Origin: Emticicia sp. C21
Lineage (GTDB): Bacteria; Bacteroidota; Bacteroidia; Cytophagales; Spirosomataceae
Reading direction: 5' to 3'
Assembly: GCF_003418935.1 (NCBI RefSeq)
Contig: NZ_QVMT01000012.1
Location: 1 to 64,000 of the forward strand
Length of the DNA stretch: 64,000 nt
Shown here one piece after another: positions 9,197 to 17,403 of this stretch. Numbering within the stretch: position 1 is the first letter of the stretch; the number at the start of each line of letters is the position of its first letter. The notes beneath the pieces were generated by a model, which saw only the letters and a list, made by a program, of their open reading frames with translations, did no database searches and was not told the DNA's origin. The position numbers were made by a program, and so were the translations under genes.

Positions 9197-10824
9197 AATA
9201 GCCAATGGATAAAGGTTATTGTTACTTCCGTTCCTGTAGTTAAACCGTTAGTGAGATTTAAAGAAATGGGTTGTTCAGGCTTCAAGTCATTTAATAGTTG
9301 GATTCGATTGCGTGTCAGTTTCAAGCCAAAGCCGTGAGTTGTTTCTGAGCCAGTTAACCCCTTGCCATTATCAGCAATGCTGATGACAATGCTATCATTG
9401 CGCTTCTCTATTCTAATGCTGATTTGACCTGTCTGTTGTAATGGAGCCACACCATGCTTCACTGCATTTTCCAATAAAGGTTGCCATAATAAGGGAGGAA
9501 GATTATTACTGTAAACATCTAATTGTTCATCTACTTGTATAGTATAGCTAAAGCCAAACCGGAGTTGTTCTAGTTTCAGGTACGTTTCCATCATTTGCAA
9601 CTCCTGCCAGAGTGGATTTTCATCTTTATTTCCATTAGCCAACGATTCCCTCATTAACCGTGCAAAATCAGATAGATACTCATTTGCTCCTTTTATATCT
9701 TGTTGGTTGATGAGTCCTTGAATTGAACTGAGCGCATTAAACACAAAATGAGGATTAAGTTGTGCATAAACCGCTTGAAGCTCGAAGTATAATTTTTGTT
9801 TCTTTTCTGTTTCCAGTTTGGTTTTGTTTCGTTGGCGAAACAATAAAAACATAAATACAATGAGCGCAACGATAATAATACCAATTCCTATAAGTACAAA
9901 CTTGAACCAGAGGGTTTGATACCAGTTAGGCTCTACCTCAAAACTATATTTGGTTATATGTTGTGGTTGGGCCATGTAACGAATATGAATTTGATATCGC
10001 CCGGGCGAAAAATCTCTCAACCAGATAAAACTATTATCAAATTCGTTGTCTTGCCAGGGTCTTATTATCTTATCATTGCGTAACAACTGATATTGTACCT
10101 GACTTTTGGAGTAAATTTCGGCGTTTAATACAAAGACCAAATTGGTATTAGTAGCTGGTAGTTTAAGCTTGTCAAGCAAGTGTTTAGTATTGTCGGTCCT
10201 TGTCTTAGCCCACGGATACTGCAACTTTTGCAGGAAAATGTCTAAATTATCAGAAGTATAAACCTTTGATACCTTGGGACTAATTGATTCCCAGGCTACT
10301 AAGTTGGTTGCAATAATGGGTCGACTTCCTTTTTTCCGAACATCCACAACCAGCATACTTCCTAAAGGAGCTTTATAACCCCCTAAGTAGGCCATCTGGG
10401 GTAAACCGGAATCTTTGACTACACGGGCATCTGTAAACTGAATAATGGATTGCCAGGGAGCAATTACCTTTTGGCTCGGGTATTCTATCACACGAAACTG
10501 GTAAGCTTGGGCATTCTTGATATTTACACCATGCAAGAAGAATTGAGCTTTGGCCGTATCAAAAGTTGTGCGGGCAATAATATTACCAAGACGCAAATCT
10601 TTGAAAGAATTATGCTTTGTAAATTCATCAAAATGAGCACTGTTTCCTTGAATTGTCCAAAACGAATTATTGTCTTTGGGAATGGCTAAAATTAGCGCTA
10701 TAGTTTCAGGCTTGTCCAATGCTCCACTCTGAAAACTCTGGGAATAATCACCCCAGTTAATTTGAGCATAAATCGAGGTCGGAATAAGAATAAGTAAAAA
10801 GAAAAATAAGCGTACCCTGTTCAT
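9193..10824 (-). CDS. LytS-like sensor histidine kinase (His_kinase family)
   Basis: From the ATG at 10824 the 543-residue protein has a signal peptide (MNRVRLFFFLLILIPTSIYA). A periplasmic domain of about 280 residues follows, with one membrane helix near 304-332 and a short coiled segment. The His_kinase domain has QLNPHFVFNAL (phospho-His near 356), and the HATPase domain has LLENAVKHG and ADNGKGL. The longer open frame starting at 10878 would put 18 extra residues before the signal peptide, and a TACCTTTG promoter box lies at 10843-10850 inside that extension, so the shorter start is preferred. It overlaps the response-regulator gene by four bases. The periplasmic ligand is unknown; the end of that domain (about residue 220-300) resembles Y_Y_Y-type beta folds. 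Confidence 0.88.
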   Translation of the reverse strand: MNRVRLFFFLLILIPTSIYAQINWGDYSQSFQSGALDKPETIALILAIPKDNNSFWTIQGNSAHFDEFTKHNSFKDLRLGNIIARTTFDTAKAQFFLHGVNIKNAQAYQFRVIEYPSQKVIAPWQSIIQFTDARVVKDSGLPQMAYLGGYKAPLGSMLVVDVRKKGSRPIIATNLVAWESISPKVSKVYTSDNLDIFLQKLQYPWAKTRTDNTKHLLDKLKLPATNTNLVFVLNAEIYSKSQVQYQLLRNDKIIRPWQDNEFDNSFIWLRDFSPGRYQIHIRYMAQPQHITKYSFEVEPNWYQTLWFKFVLIGIGIIIVALIVFMFLLFRQRNKTKLETEKKQKLYFELQAVYAQLNPHFVFNALSSIQGLINQQDIKGANEYLSDFARLMRESLANGNKDENPLWQELQMMETYLKLEQLRFGFSYTIQVDEQLDVYSNNLPPLLWQPLLENAVKHGVAPLQQTGQISIRIEKRNDSIVISIADNGKGLTGSETTHGFGLKLTRNRIQLLNDLKPEQPISLNLTNGLTTGTEVTITFIHWLL

Positions 10825-10842
10825 AGCGTTAATGTTATGTTT

Positions 10843-10850
10843 CAAAGGTA
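10843..10850 (-). promoter_or_regulatory. -7 box TACCTTTG for kinase/regulator operon
   Basis: Minus-strand match to the Bacteroidota -7 consensus TAnnTTTG, about 19 bases upstream of the preferred kinase start at 10824. No clean TTTG -33 box is at the usual spacing. Confidence 0.5.
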
Positions 10851-10948
10851 TAGCATTTTCTTTAGAGACTTTTGCCAACTGTGAATTTGGTAGTGATAAC
10901 TGTGAATGTGGCTGGAAATTAGTTTAGAATGCCAGATTTTTATAAAAT

Positions 10949-12853
10949 TCAGACTTTTTCACCACGTCCATTTACTTTTTGCAAACCACCTTTTACCGGA
11001 TTGGTATATTCTAGATAAATATCCTGCGCATTGTATTGATCTGCAGGTAGTACAATAACCTCATTTAAAACTGTTTTAGCAGATAGCGTTTTCGTAAAAA
11101 CAGCATCATTCTTTTTATTACGAATTTTTATCTCAAAACTTTCTCCGATTTCAAGCTTTGATTCAACTGCACTGAGTTTTAAGATATTTCCCTGTAGACG
11201 CCCGACAGCTGGGAACTGCCCATTAATAATTTGTTCCGGGTGGGCAAATGCCAGTATTTTATCAGTTTTCTGCCATAAGCCATATACTCTGTTTTCAGCT
11301 TGCATCTGGTACATCTTGGCGGCCCATTGACGGTAATTACCCAGATGCCCTTCTCTTTTGGGTTGTCCGGCACCATCACCAAAATAATCTTGTCCAAATG
11401 GAGTTCCTTCCTGAGTGGATACATGTAAATCGGGGATGAAATTTCCATTGAGCCAAGCGCCTCTAAGAGTCAACCCAACATTCCCTCCGGTTACATTCGT
11501 CCAGATGAGCAGATTATTTAATAGGGTATAAACCAATGCCGCATGCCATTCGGAAGTTACCCGGTCGATAGGGCGGTAAAGATTGGTGAAAGGGTTGGAT
11601 TCTAAATCATGCCGTAGAATTCCACAAGTCTGATATGGATTATTAATAGCATGTATATTCTGAAAATCATCTTTCAATCCGCAATCCTTGGCAAGCATCT
11701 GTAAACGGAAGAAAATTTCAGAGTAATAACCCCCAAACTGATTGATGCCATGATATAATTCAGATTTCAGACGGTATTCCCCATAATTGTGTCCCTCTGA
11801 TTGAGATATATCTTTTCTTTCACCCGCTGCTGAAAAATTGATACGTTCTCCTCTCTGATTTTCCTGAAAAGTATCGTCTCTTAATACCCTGTTGCCTGAC
11901 TTATCTACCATAAAACGCCCACGGGCATCTTTCTTATACATAGGTGTGGTAATAGGCAAATTAACTTTCGGGTAACTCACTAGAATATTATACATCAAAT
12001 CTTTTCCACGAAAATAATTATTGATGATGCCACTGCTGACCTTAGCTTTACTCTCATTATAAGCATGCTTGCTATAAGGGAAGAACTTTTCGTCTAAAGA
12101 TACATTGTCACCATCATAATAGTAACCACTTTGCCAATAGGTAAAACCTTTGTTGGGGGCATAGCTATAGAGAATCACTACATGTTTGGGGTTATCTTTT
12201 TTTGCGGCTGTATAATAGCCTTTCAAAAAAGAGCTGATTTTAGAATAATCGGTTACTCCCGCTTCAATATCAAGCATGGTATAGGCAAAAGGCACTCTTT
12301 TGCCAGTAGCATCTAAAGATTGATATTGCATGGCTACATAGTTTTCAGCGCCTTGTTTCTCTAGTTCACTATGGCTTTTTTGCCAGAACATAAAATCATT
12401 AAAAAGCGTCCATTTGTAGCGATGTTCGCCGGGTACACCTTTCAGAGTATTCAAAAAACAATTATCAAAACCGGTAGCCAGACCTTTCGTTAAGGCAATA
12501 GGAGAGTTATCACCACTATGATTTAAAAACTCTACGCCATTCCCCCATAGAAAACGGCTACTGAATTTTTGCGTAGGTCTCCCATTTATATTCGGGAAAA
12601 CCTCAAAATCTAAAGTGTTCTTTGCAGGCATATCATTCATGCCACTTACTAGAGCAGGCAACTGATTTACTTCAAACGAGGTGAATGAGCCATTCTGAAT
12701 AACTTCTTTGGGGGCAAGAGGAACAGAGACATCTGTTAATTGAGTATCACTGAGGGAAGACTTAACAGGTTCGCCTCCAAATAAGCGTCTGTAAAGCAGG
12801 AACATAAAACCCGCCACAGAAGTACCCAGAAAGAAACGTCTGCCTGTATTCAT
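10949..12853 (-). CDS. Tat-like exported protein of unknown function
   Basis: The 634-residue product begins MNTGRRFFLGTSVAGFMFLL, a twin-arginine-type leader (RRFFLG followed by a hydrophobic segment). The mature part is Trp/Tyr-rich with segments such as YTMLDIEAGVTDYSKI and HGINQFGGYYSEIFF, which look like a large (alpha/beta)-barrel hydrolase. I do not recognise a family. The last 90 residues may form a beta-sandwich (ESFEIKIRNKKNDAVFTKTL). The gene follows the DUF58 gene on the same strand by 42 bases, so they may be cotranscribed. A glycan-acting enzyme is possible, but nothing seen proves it. Confidence 0.6.
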   Translation of the reverse strand: MNTGRRFFLGTSVAGFMFLLYRRLFGGEPVKSSLSDTQLTDVSVPLAPKEVIQNGSFTSFEVNQLPALVSGMNDMPAKNTLDFEVFPNINGRPTQKFSSRFLWGNGVEFLNHSGDNSPIALTKGLATGFDNCFLNTLKGVPGEHRYKWTLFNDFMFWQKSHSELEKQGAENYVAMQYQSLDATGKRVPFAYTMLDIEAGVTDYSKISSFLKGYYTAAKKDNPKHVVILYSYAPNKGFTYWQSGYYYDGDNVSLDEKFFPYSKHAYNESKAKVSSGIINNYFRGKDLMYNILVSYPKVNLPITTPMYKKDARGRFMVDKSGNRVLRDDTFQENQRGERINFSAAGERKDISQSEGHNYGEYRLKSELYHGINQFGGYYSEIFFRLQMLAKDCGLKDDFQNIHAINNPYQTCGILRHDLESNPFTNLYRPIDRVTSEWHAALVYTLLNNLLIWTNVTGGNVGLTLRGAWLNGNFIPDLHVSTQEGTPFGQDYFGDGAGQPKREGHLGNYRQWAAKMYQMQAENRVYGLWQKTDKILAFAHPEQIINGQFPAVGRLQGNILKLSAVESKLEIGESFEIKIRNKKNDAVFTKTLSAKTVLNEVIVLPADQYNAQDIYLEYTNPVKGGLQKVNGRGEKV

Positions 12854-12895
12854 AGAATGTAAAAGTTTATGGTATGGATATGAAAGATGAAAAAA

Positions 12896-13798
12896 TTATT
12901 TCATTTTTCCTCTTTTAACTAAAAATGCTGTAAGAATCTGGTCGAACCCCTGTGAAATATCAGCTTCAACAAAATCAATTTTATATTGACCACACTTCAA
13001 ACGCAAGTCATGATAAAATTCTTTGATTGCCGTCTGATAATGCGTTTTCACTTGTGAGGGTTGCACTTTTACCTTTTCACCTGTTTCCAAATCTATGAAC
13101 TCGTAAGGACGTTCGTCAAAATTAAATTCTTCTTCGGTGTTTTTATCTGTTACATGAAACAATAAAACCTCATGCAAGTTATGCCGCAAGTGCTGCATAG
13201 CTGAAAATAGACGTTCAGTATTAGTAATATCATCAAACATATCGCTAAAAATCACGACAAGCGAGCGCTTATGAATTTTCTCCGCAATTTCGTGCAGGGT
13301 CTCTACTACTGAGGTCTTTTTATTAGATTTTGGTCTTTGTAAGAGCGACTCTAAATCCACGAATATCTTATGTATATGAGATGGAGTCGATTTAATAGGA
13401 GTTTGAATTTCTATACCTTCAGAGAATGTAGTCAGACTTACCGCATCACGTTGTCTTTGTAGAGTGTAAGCCAATGCACCTGCCGCCATGATACTGAAAG
13501 TCATTTTGCCATTAGATTTTTCGGGATAATACATAGACGACGACGTATCTATCAGTAAATGGCAACGAAGGTTGGTTTCTTCTTCGTAGCGCTTTACGTA
13601 CAATCGGTCAGTTTTGCCAAATACTTTCCAGTCAATATAGCGCGTGCTTTCGCCCGTATTATATAAGCGATGTTCAGCAAATTCTACCGAAAAACCATGA
13701 AAAGGAGACTTATGCAAACCTGTGATAAACCCCTCTACTAGTTGTTTGGCAAGAAATTCAATGTTACCGTATTCTCGAATTTTTACTAAATCTAACAT
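12896..13798 (-). CDS. DUF58 domain protein
   Basis: The 300-residue product has the DUF58 signature: GESTRYIDWKVFGKTDRLYVKRYEEE near residues 50-80 and a von Willebrand A-like HLLIDTSSSM nucleating a MIDAS-type site. The frame is open from 13897, but that would overlap the rlpA-like gene by 83 bases. The ATG at 13798 (MLDLVKIREYGN) is the family-typical start and leaves a 16-base gap, so it was chosen. DUF58 proteins usually sit in operons with a MoxR ATPase and VWA proteins and are thought to act in assembly of envelope or metalloenzyme complexes; no moxR is in this window. Confidence 0.88.
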   Translation of the reverse strand: MLDLVKIREYGNIEFLAKQLVEGFITGLHKSPFHGFSVEFAEHRLYNTGESTRYIDWKVFGKTDRLYVKRYEEETNLRCHLLIDTSSSMYYPEKSNGKMTFSIMAAGALAYTLQRQRDAVSLTTFSEGIEIQTPIKSTPSHIHKIFVDLESLLQRPKSNKKTSVVETLHEIAEKIHKRSLVVIFSDMFDDITNTERLFSAMQHLRHNLHEVLLFHVTDKNTEEEFNFDERPYEFIDLETGEKVKVQPSQVKTHYQTAIKEFYHDLRLKCGQYKIDFVEADISQGFDQILTAFLVKRGKMK

Positions 13799-13814
13799 AT
13801 ATTCAACTCTATGT

Positions 13815-14456
13815 CTATTTTGCTGTTGATGGCTTTTTAGATGTCTTGGACTTAGTCCCTTTTTTGGCCAATGTTTTCTTTGATTTACTCCTGGCAATTG
13901 ATGTGCCTTTTTTTCGTCGGCTTGCCCTCTTCTTTTTTAAAGACTTAGAAGCTTTCGTTCTGATTGTTTTGGGCTTAGGCTTTAAGGGCACCTGTACTTC
14001 TTCCTCTTCAGGTTCATCTACTATTAAATCAGAGGCACTCTTAATCATAGAGTCTGGCCGTTCAATATAAATCGTATCATTCTCACCTACTACAGTCACT
14101 TTTACTTTCGCTATGCCATGACGAAACATATCCAATTGTTTGGCTGCCACATGAGATAAGTCAAGTAGTCGTCCTTTAGCGAAAGGACCTCTATCATTAA
14201 CCCGCACAATACACCATTTATTGTTTGTCAGGTTAGTTACTTCAATCATTGTACCAAAAGGCAAAGTCGGGTGTGCACAAGTGAGCACATTTTTCTTCAG
14301 AATTTCTCCACTGGCCGTTTTTCTACCATAAAACTTGTTTTCGTAATAAGATGCTTTTCCAAACAGTTCGACTCCGATAAATGATGATTGACTGGATGCT
14401 AGAGTAGGTTTAAATAGAATGAGTAAACATAAAAAAGATACTGTTTTAAGTGTCAT
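13815..14456 (-). CDS. rlpA: RlpA-like septal ring protein (double-psi beta-barrel)
   Basis: A signal peptide (about residues 1-22) is followed by a double-psi beta-barrel: GKASYYENKFYGRKTASGE, CAHPTLPFGT, VRVNDRGPFAKGRLLDLS (residues about 32-115). RlpA proteins bind or cleave peptidoglycan lacking stem peptides, usually at division sites. The catalytic-type Asp (NDRGPF) and His (AHPTLPFGT) are present. Unlike many relatives there is no SPOR domain. The C-terminal 60 residues are instead Lys/Arg/Ser/Thr-rich (KASKSLKKKRASRRKKG and similar). The gene precedes the DUF58 gene by 16 bases on the same strand. Confidence 0.85.
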   Translation of the reverse strand: MTLKTVSFLCLLILFKPTLASSQSSFIGVELFGKASYYENKFYGRKTASGEILKKNVLTCAHPTLPFGTMIEVTNLTNNKWCIVRVNDRGPFAKGRLLDLSHVAAKQLDMFRHGIAKVKVTVVGENDTIYIERPDSMIKSASDLIVDEPEEEEVQVPLKPKPKTIRTKASKSLKKKRASRRKKGTSIARSKSKKTLAKKGTKSKTSKKPSTAK

Positions 14457-14686
14457 TCCCGGTTAAAATTTGATTTCGAACTGCATAGATACAAAAATTT
14501 CGGCAAGAGCAAAAACAATCAAAAATTTTGTATATAAAACATAATTAAAATATTTATGTGGGAAATTTCTTATTTGAAATGAAAATAACATTATTTTTGT
14601 TTGAAAATCCTAATAAAATATTTTGCATACAGCAATAAAAACCTATATTTGAAAATCATTCTAAACCTCTAAAACTTAAAAGGATT

Positions 14687-15037
14687 GTGGAAAGAGAAGA
14701 CAGAGACAAAATTTACTCTAAACGTGTCAGAGCGGGTAAGCGTACTTATTTTTTCGACGTAAGAAGTACCCGTTCAAATGATTACTACCTAACTATCACC
14801 GAGAGCCGTCGTTTTCAGAAAGATGGAGGATTTGTATTCGAAAAGAGCAAGATGTTTGTTTACAAAGAGGATTTTAACAAATTCCTTGAAGCTCTACAAG
14901 AAACAATTGATCACATTAAAACCGAGCTTATGCCAGAATTCGACTTTGACCAGTACAAAAACGAACAAGTTTCTGTTTCGAACGAAGAAACCGATGATTA
15001 CGCGTCGGGTGGTAGTTCTGATTTAAAATGGGAGTAA
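14687..15037 (+). CDS. DUF3276 / PUR-alpha-like nucleic-acid-binding protein
   Basis: The 116-residue protein matches the Bacteroidota PUR-alpha-like family (DUF3276): KIYSKRVRAGKRTYFFDVRS, DYYLTITESRR, KSKMFVYKEDFNKFLEAL. These small proteins have one PUR repeat and bind single-stranded DNA or RNA in related bacteria. The start codon is GTG at 14687 (an in-frame ATG is absent before the conserved core). The last 25 residues are acidic. A hairpin at 15191-15215 may end the transcript. Single-gene unit, divergent from the rlpA-like gene. Confidence 0.88.
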   Translation: MEREDRDKIYSKRVRAGKRTYFFDVRSTRSNDYYLTITESRRFQKDGGFVFEKSKMFVYKEDFNKFLEALQETIDHIKTELMPEFDFDQYKNEQVSVSNEETDDYASGGSSDLKWE

Positions 15038-15190
15038 CCTTTAAAAGGTAATCCTTTCCTGGTAGTTCTTACCATCTTATCAATTATCGATTTTTGCTGC
15101 TGATTCTGCTTGGTCTTCTTTACGCCTGGAATCTGTTACTACCCTTTATGATTGATAATTGTAGTGTGCGTAGGGGAGTTAAAGACATTC

Positions 15191-15215
15191 AGCCTTTGGG
15201 AAATTCTCAAAGGCT
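15191..15215 (+). terminator. Hairpin terminator after DUF3276 gene
   Basis: Arms AGCCTTTG and CAAAGGCT with a 9-base loop, followed by TTGCTATTAT. It lies between converging genes and could serve either strand. Confidence 0.55.
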
Positions 15216-15221
15216 TTGCTA

Positions 15222-15761
15222 TTATAGGCTTACCCCTAATGCCATACCGAACTCTTGCTGGTAAATGTATTTAGTATAAGGAATAAATCGCAATTTAGCG
15301 AAAAGCACCGACTTACGACTGAGTGGGAAATGAGTCCGCAGTCCTGTAACAGCAATAAGAAAATGCCTTTGCTCGCCATGTAGTAGCTCTGGTACTATTA
15401 AACTACCTATTCCTGCCTCAAGAAAATATTCTGCTCTCCTCTCTTTCTTTTCCGGATTACAATCTTTTCTTCTCGTATTATTCCGCTGATTCAACCAATA
15501 ATTGTAGGTAACTACTTGTGGGAAAGACCAGGTATCATTGGCATATGAAATGAGACCTATTCCTGCCTGTATATTAACAAAACTCTTTGGTCGTTTCAAT
15601 GCCATAAATTCAATATTGGCGCTTCCTAATGGACTTGTACCCAGAAATTCAAGGCTAACACCAAAATTATATCTGGTTTGAAAAGACTTAAAAGTTTGGG
15701 AGTAAGCATTAAAATATAGCAACAAGAAAATAGAAATTGTGAGTAAAGATAGTTTTTTCAT
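15222..15761 (-). CDS. Small exported protein, probable outer-membrane barrel
   Basis: From the ATG at 15761 the product (179 residues) starts with a signal peptide (MKKLSLLTISIFLLLYFNAYSQ). An upstream ATG at 15812 would add 17 residues and is less likely. The mature part has alternating hydrophobic strands ending in FAKLRFIPYTKYIYQQEFGMALGVSL, with a terminal aromatic/aliphatic strand as in small outer-membrane barrels. It also has an Arg/Asn/Lys loop (NQRNNTRRKD). No family was recognised. It is divergent from ychF. Confidence 0.6.
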   Translation of the reverse strand: MKKLSLLTISIFLLLYFNAYSQTFKSFQTRYNFGVSLEFLGTSPLGSANIEFMALKRPKSFVNIQAGIGLISYANDTWSFPQVVTYNYWLNQRNNTRRKDCNPEKKERRAEYFLEAGIGSLIVPELLHGEQRHFLIAVTGLRTHFPLSRKSVLFAKLRFIPYTKYIYQQEFGMALGVSL

Positions 15762-15837
15762 AAAGTAGCATTGTGTCACAGTCTGCTTATAAAACGAACA
15801 AATTTGTCGCATATTACCACTAGCATTATCATTTACT

Positions 15838-15869
15838 TTTGCCTTTCTCCTGCTTTTAGCGTAATTTTG
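15838..15869 (+). promoter_or_regulatory. Promoter of ychF (TTTG-N20-TAATTTTG)
   Basis: TTTG at 15838-15841 and TAATTTTG at 15862-15869, 20 bases apart, match the Bacteroidota sigma-A consensus. The -7 box ends 35 bases before the ychF ATG. Confidence 0.7.
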
Positions 15870-15904
15870 CGGAAATTTTTATTTAGAATAATTTATCAGA
15901 TTAT

Positions 15905-17008
15905 ATGCCTTTACAAGCCGGAATTGTGGGACTTCCCAACGTTGGAAAATCAACGCTCTTTAATGCCGTATCAAATAGTGCCAAAGCTCAGGCAAGCAAT
16001 TATCGTTTCTGTACTATTGACCCAAACGTAGGCCTGGTGGATGTGCCAGACGAAAGATTAGATAAATTGGCCGAATTGGTAAAACCTAATAAAATTGTAC
16101 CTACTCAGATTGAAATCGTAGACATTGCCGGATTGGTAAGAGGAGCCAGCCGTGGTGAGGGTCTGGGAAATAAATTCTTAGGAAATATCAGAGAAGTAGA
16201 TGCGATTATCCATGTAATCAGATGTTTTGAAGATGAGAACATTCTTCGTGATGAGGGAGCGATTAACCCGATAGGTGATAAAGAAATCATCGATACTGAA
16301 TTACAGTTGAAAGATTTAGAGAGTGTTGAGAAGAAGATTCAGAAGATTGAAAAACAAGCCAGAGTAGGAGGTGATGCCAAAGCAAAGGCTGAATTTGACA
16401 TCCTGAAACGTTGCCAGGAGTGGCTATTGCAAGGTAAAAATGTGCGTGAATTAGACTTGGCAAAAGAAGAATTGTATGCTGTAGCAGACTTGTTCTTACT
16501 ATCTATCAAACCTGTGCTATATGTGGCTAATGTTGATGAAGCTTCTATGCACACGGGTAACAAGTTTTCGGATATTTTACAAAAAGTAGCTGATGCAGAG
16601 GGTGCACAGATGATTATTCTTAATAACTCTATCGAAGCACAGATTACTGAAATGGAAGACCCGGATGATAAGGCTATGTTTTTTGAAGAGTATGGAATGA
16701 AAGAAGCAGGATTGAATCGTTTAATCAGAGCAGCTTATAAATTATTAACGCTTCGCACGTATTTTACTGCTGGTGTTCAGGAAGTAAGAGCCTGGACAAT
16801 TCAGGAGGGTTGGAAAGCTCCACAAGCCGCAGGGGTGATTCATACTGATTTCGAGAAAGGTTTCATCAAAGCAGAGGTTATTAGCTATAATGATTATGTA
16901 AAATACGGTTCTGAAGCTGCTTGCCGTGAAGTTGGTCGTTTACGTATTGAGGGTAAAGAATATGTAGTAGCCGATGGAGACGTCATGCATTTTAGGTTTA
17001 ATGTATAA
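15905..17008 (+). CDS. ychF: Redox-regulated ATPase / GTPase-like protein YchF
   Basis: The 367-residue length is typical. The P-loop GLPNVGKST is at residues 9-17, switch II is DIAGLVRGASRGEGLGNKFL, and the G4 position reads NVDE near residue 210 in place of NKxD, as is usual for YchF/OLA1 (ATP rather than GTP preference). A coiled-coil stretch lies near 130-160 and the TGS-type C-terminus has TYFTAGVQEVRAWTI and HTDFEKGFIKAEVISY. The protein associates with ribosomes in other bacteria. It is a single-gene unit with its own promoter and a strong terminator at 17328-17381. Confidence 0.97.
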   Translation: MPLQAGIVGLPNVGKSTLFNAVSNSAKAQASNYRFCTIDPNVGLVDVPDERLDKLAELVKPNKIVPTQIEIVDIAGLVRGASRGEGLGNKFLGNIREVDAIIHVIRCFEDENILRDEGAINPIGDKEIIDTELQLKDLESVEKKIQKIEKQARVGGDAKAKAEFDILKRCQEWLLQGKNVRELDLAKEELYAVADLFLLSIKPVLYVANVDEASMHTGNKFSDILQKVADAEGAQMIILNNSIEAQITEMEDPDDKAMFFEEYGMKEAGLNRLIRAAYKLLTLRTYFTAGVQEVRAWTIQEGWKAPQAAGVIHTDFEKGFIKAEVISYNDYVKYGSEAACREVGRLRIEGKEYVVADGDVMHFRFNV

Positions 17009-17403
17009 TAATAAGTACCAAGAAAATATTATTTGACATTAAAATTTCAAACCAATTCACTATCAGTTAATTTTATAAACCTGCTTATTCATAGTTTTCT
17101 CATTATTTTTTATTTGGAAGGCTTTTACTTTTTTTACCTGAAAAAAAGTAAACAAAAAAGCAGGCATCATTTAAACTCATACAATTAAAAAACTGAAAAA
17201 TCTTTTCTTAAGGGATAGTTCTCTTCAAGTTTTTTAATCGTACTCAGACAGGAAATGATGTTTTAAGGATACAATTTTTAGTTGTTATTTTTGTACTAAT
17301 ATTCTCAATTAATTTTGTGCCCTTACTTATATAAAGCAAAAGCGCTATAAGGTACTCCTTATAGCGCTTTTGCTTTATATATATGCCTAAGTAGAGTCGA
17401 AGG
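17009..17403. other. Intergenic region between convergent genes, 395 bases
   Basis: No gene is supported. It holds a 12-base T-rich palindrome (17124-17135 with 17141-17152) and the very long hairpin at 17328-17381. The rest is AT-rich without recognisable features. Confidence 0.6.
17328..17381. terminator. Bidirectional terminator, 25-base perfect stem
   Basis: Arms 17328-17352 and 17357-17381 are perfect complements with a 4-base loop (TACT). The core is AAAGCGCTATAAGG. It lies between ychF and the convergent exported-protein gene, with A/T-rich flanks on both sides, so it could terminate both. Confidence 0.8.

Noticed and set aside
12896-13897. Extended DUF58 frame starting at 13897
   Set aside because: The first 33 residues are basic and unlike the family, and overlap the rlpA-like gene. 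ATG 13798 gives the normal family start.
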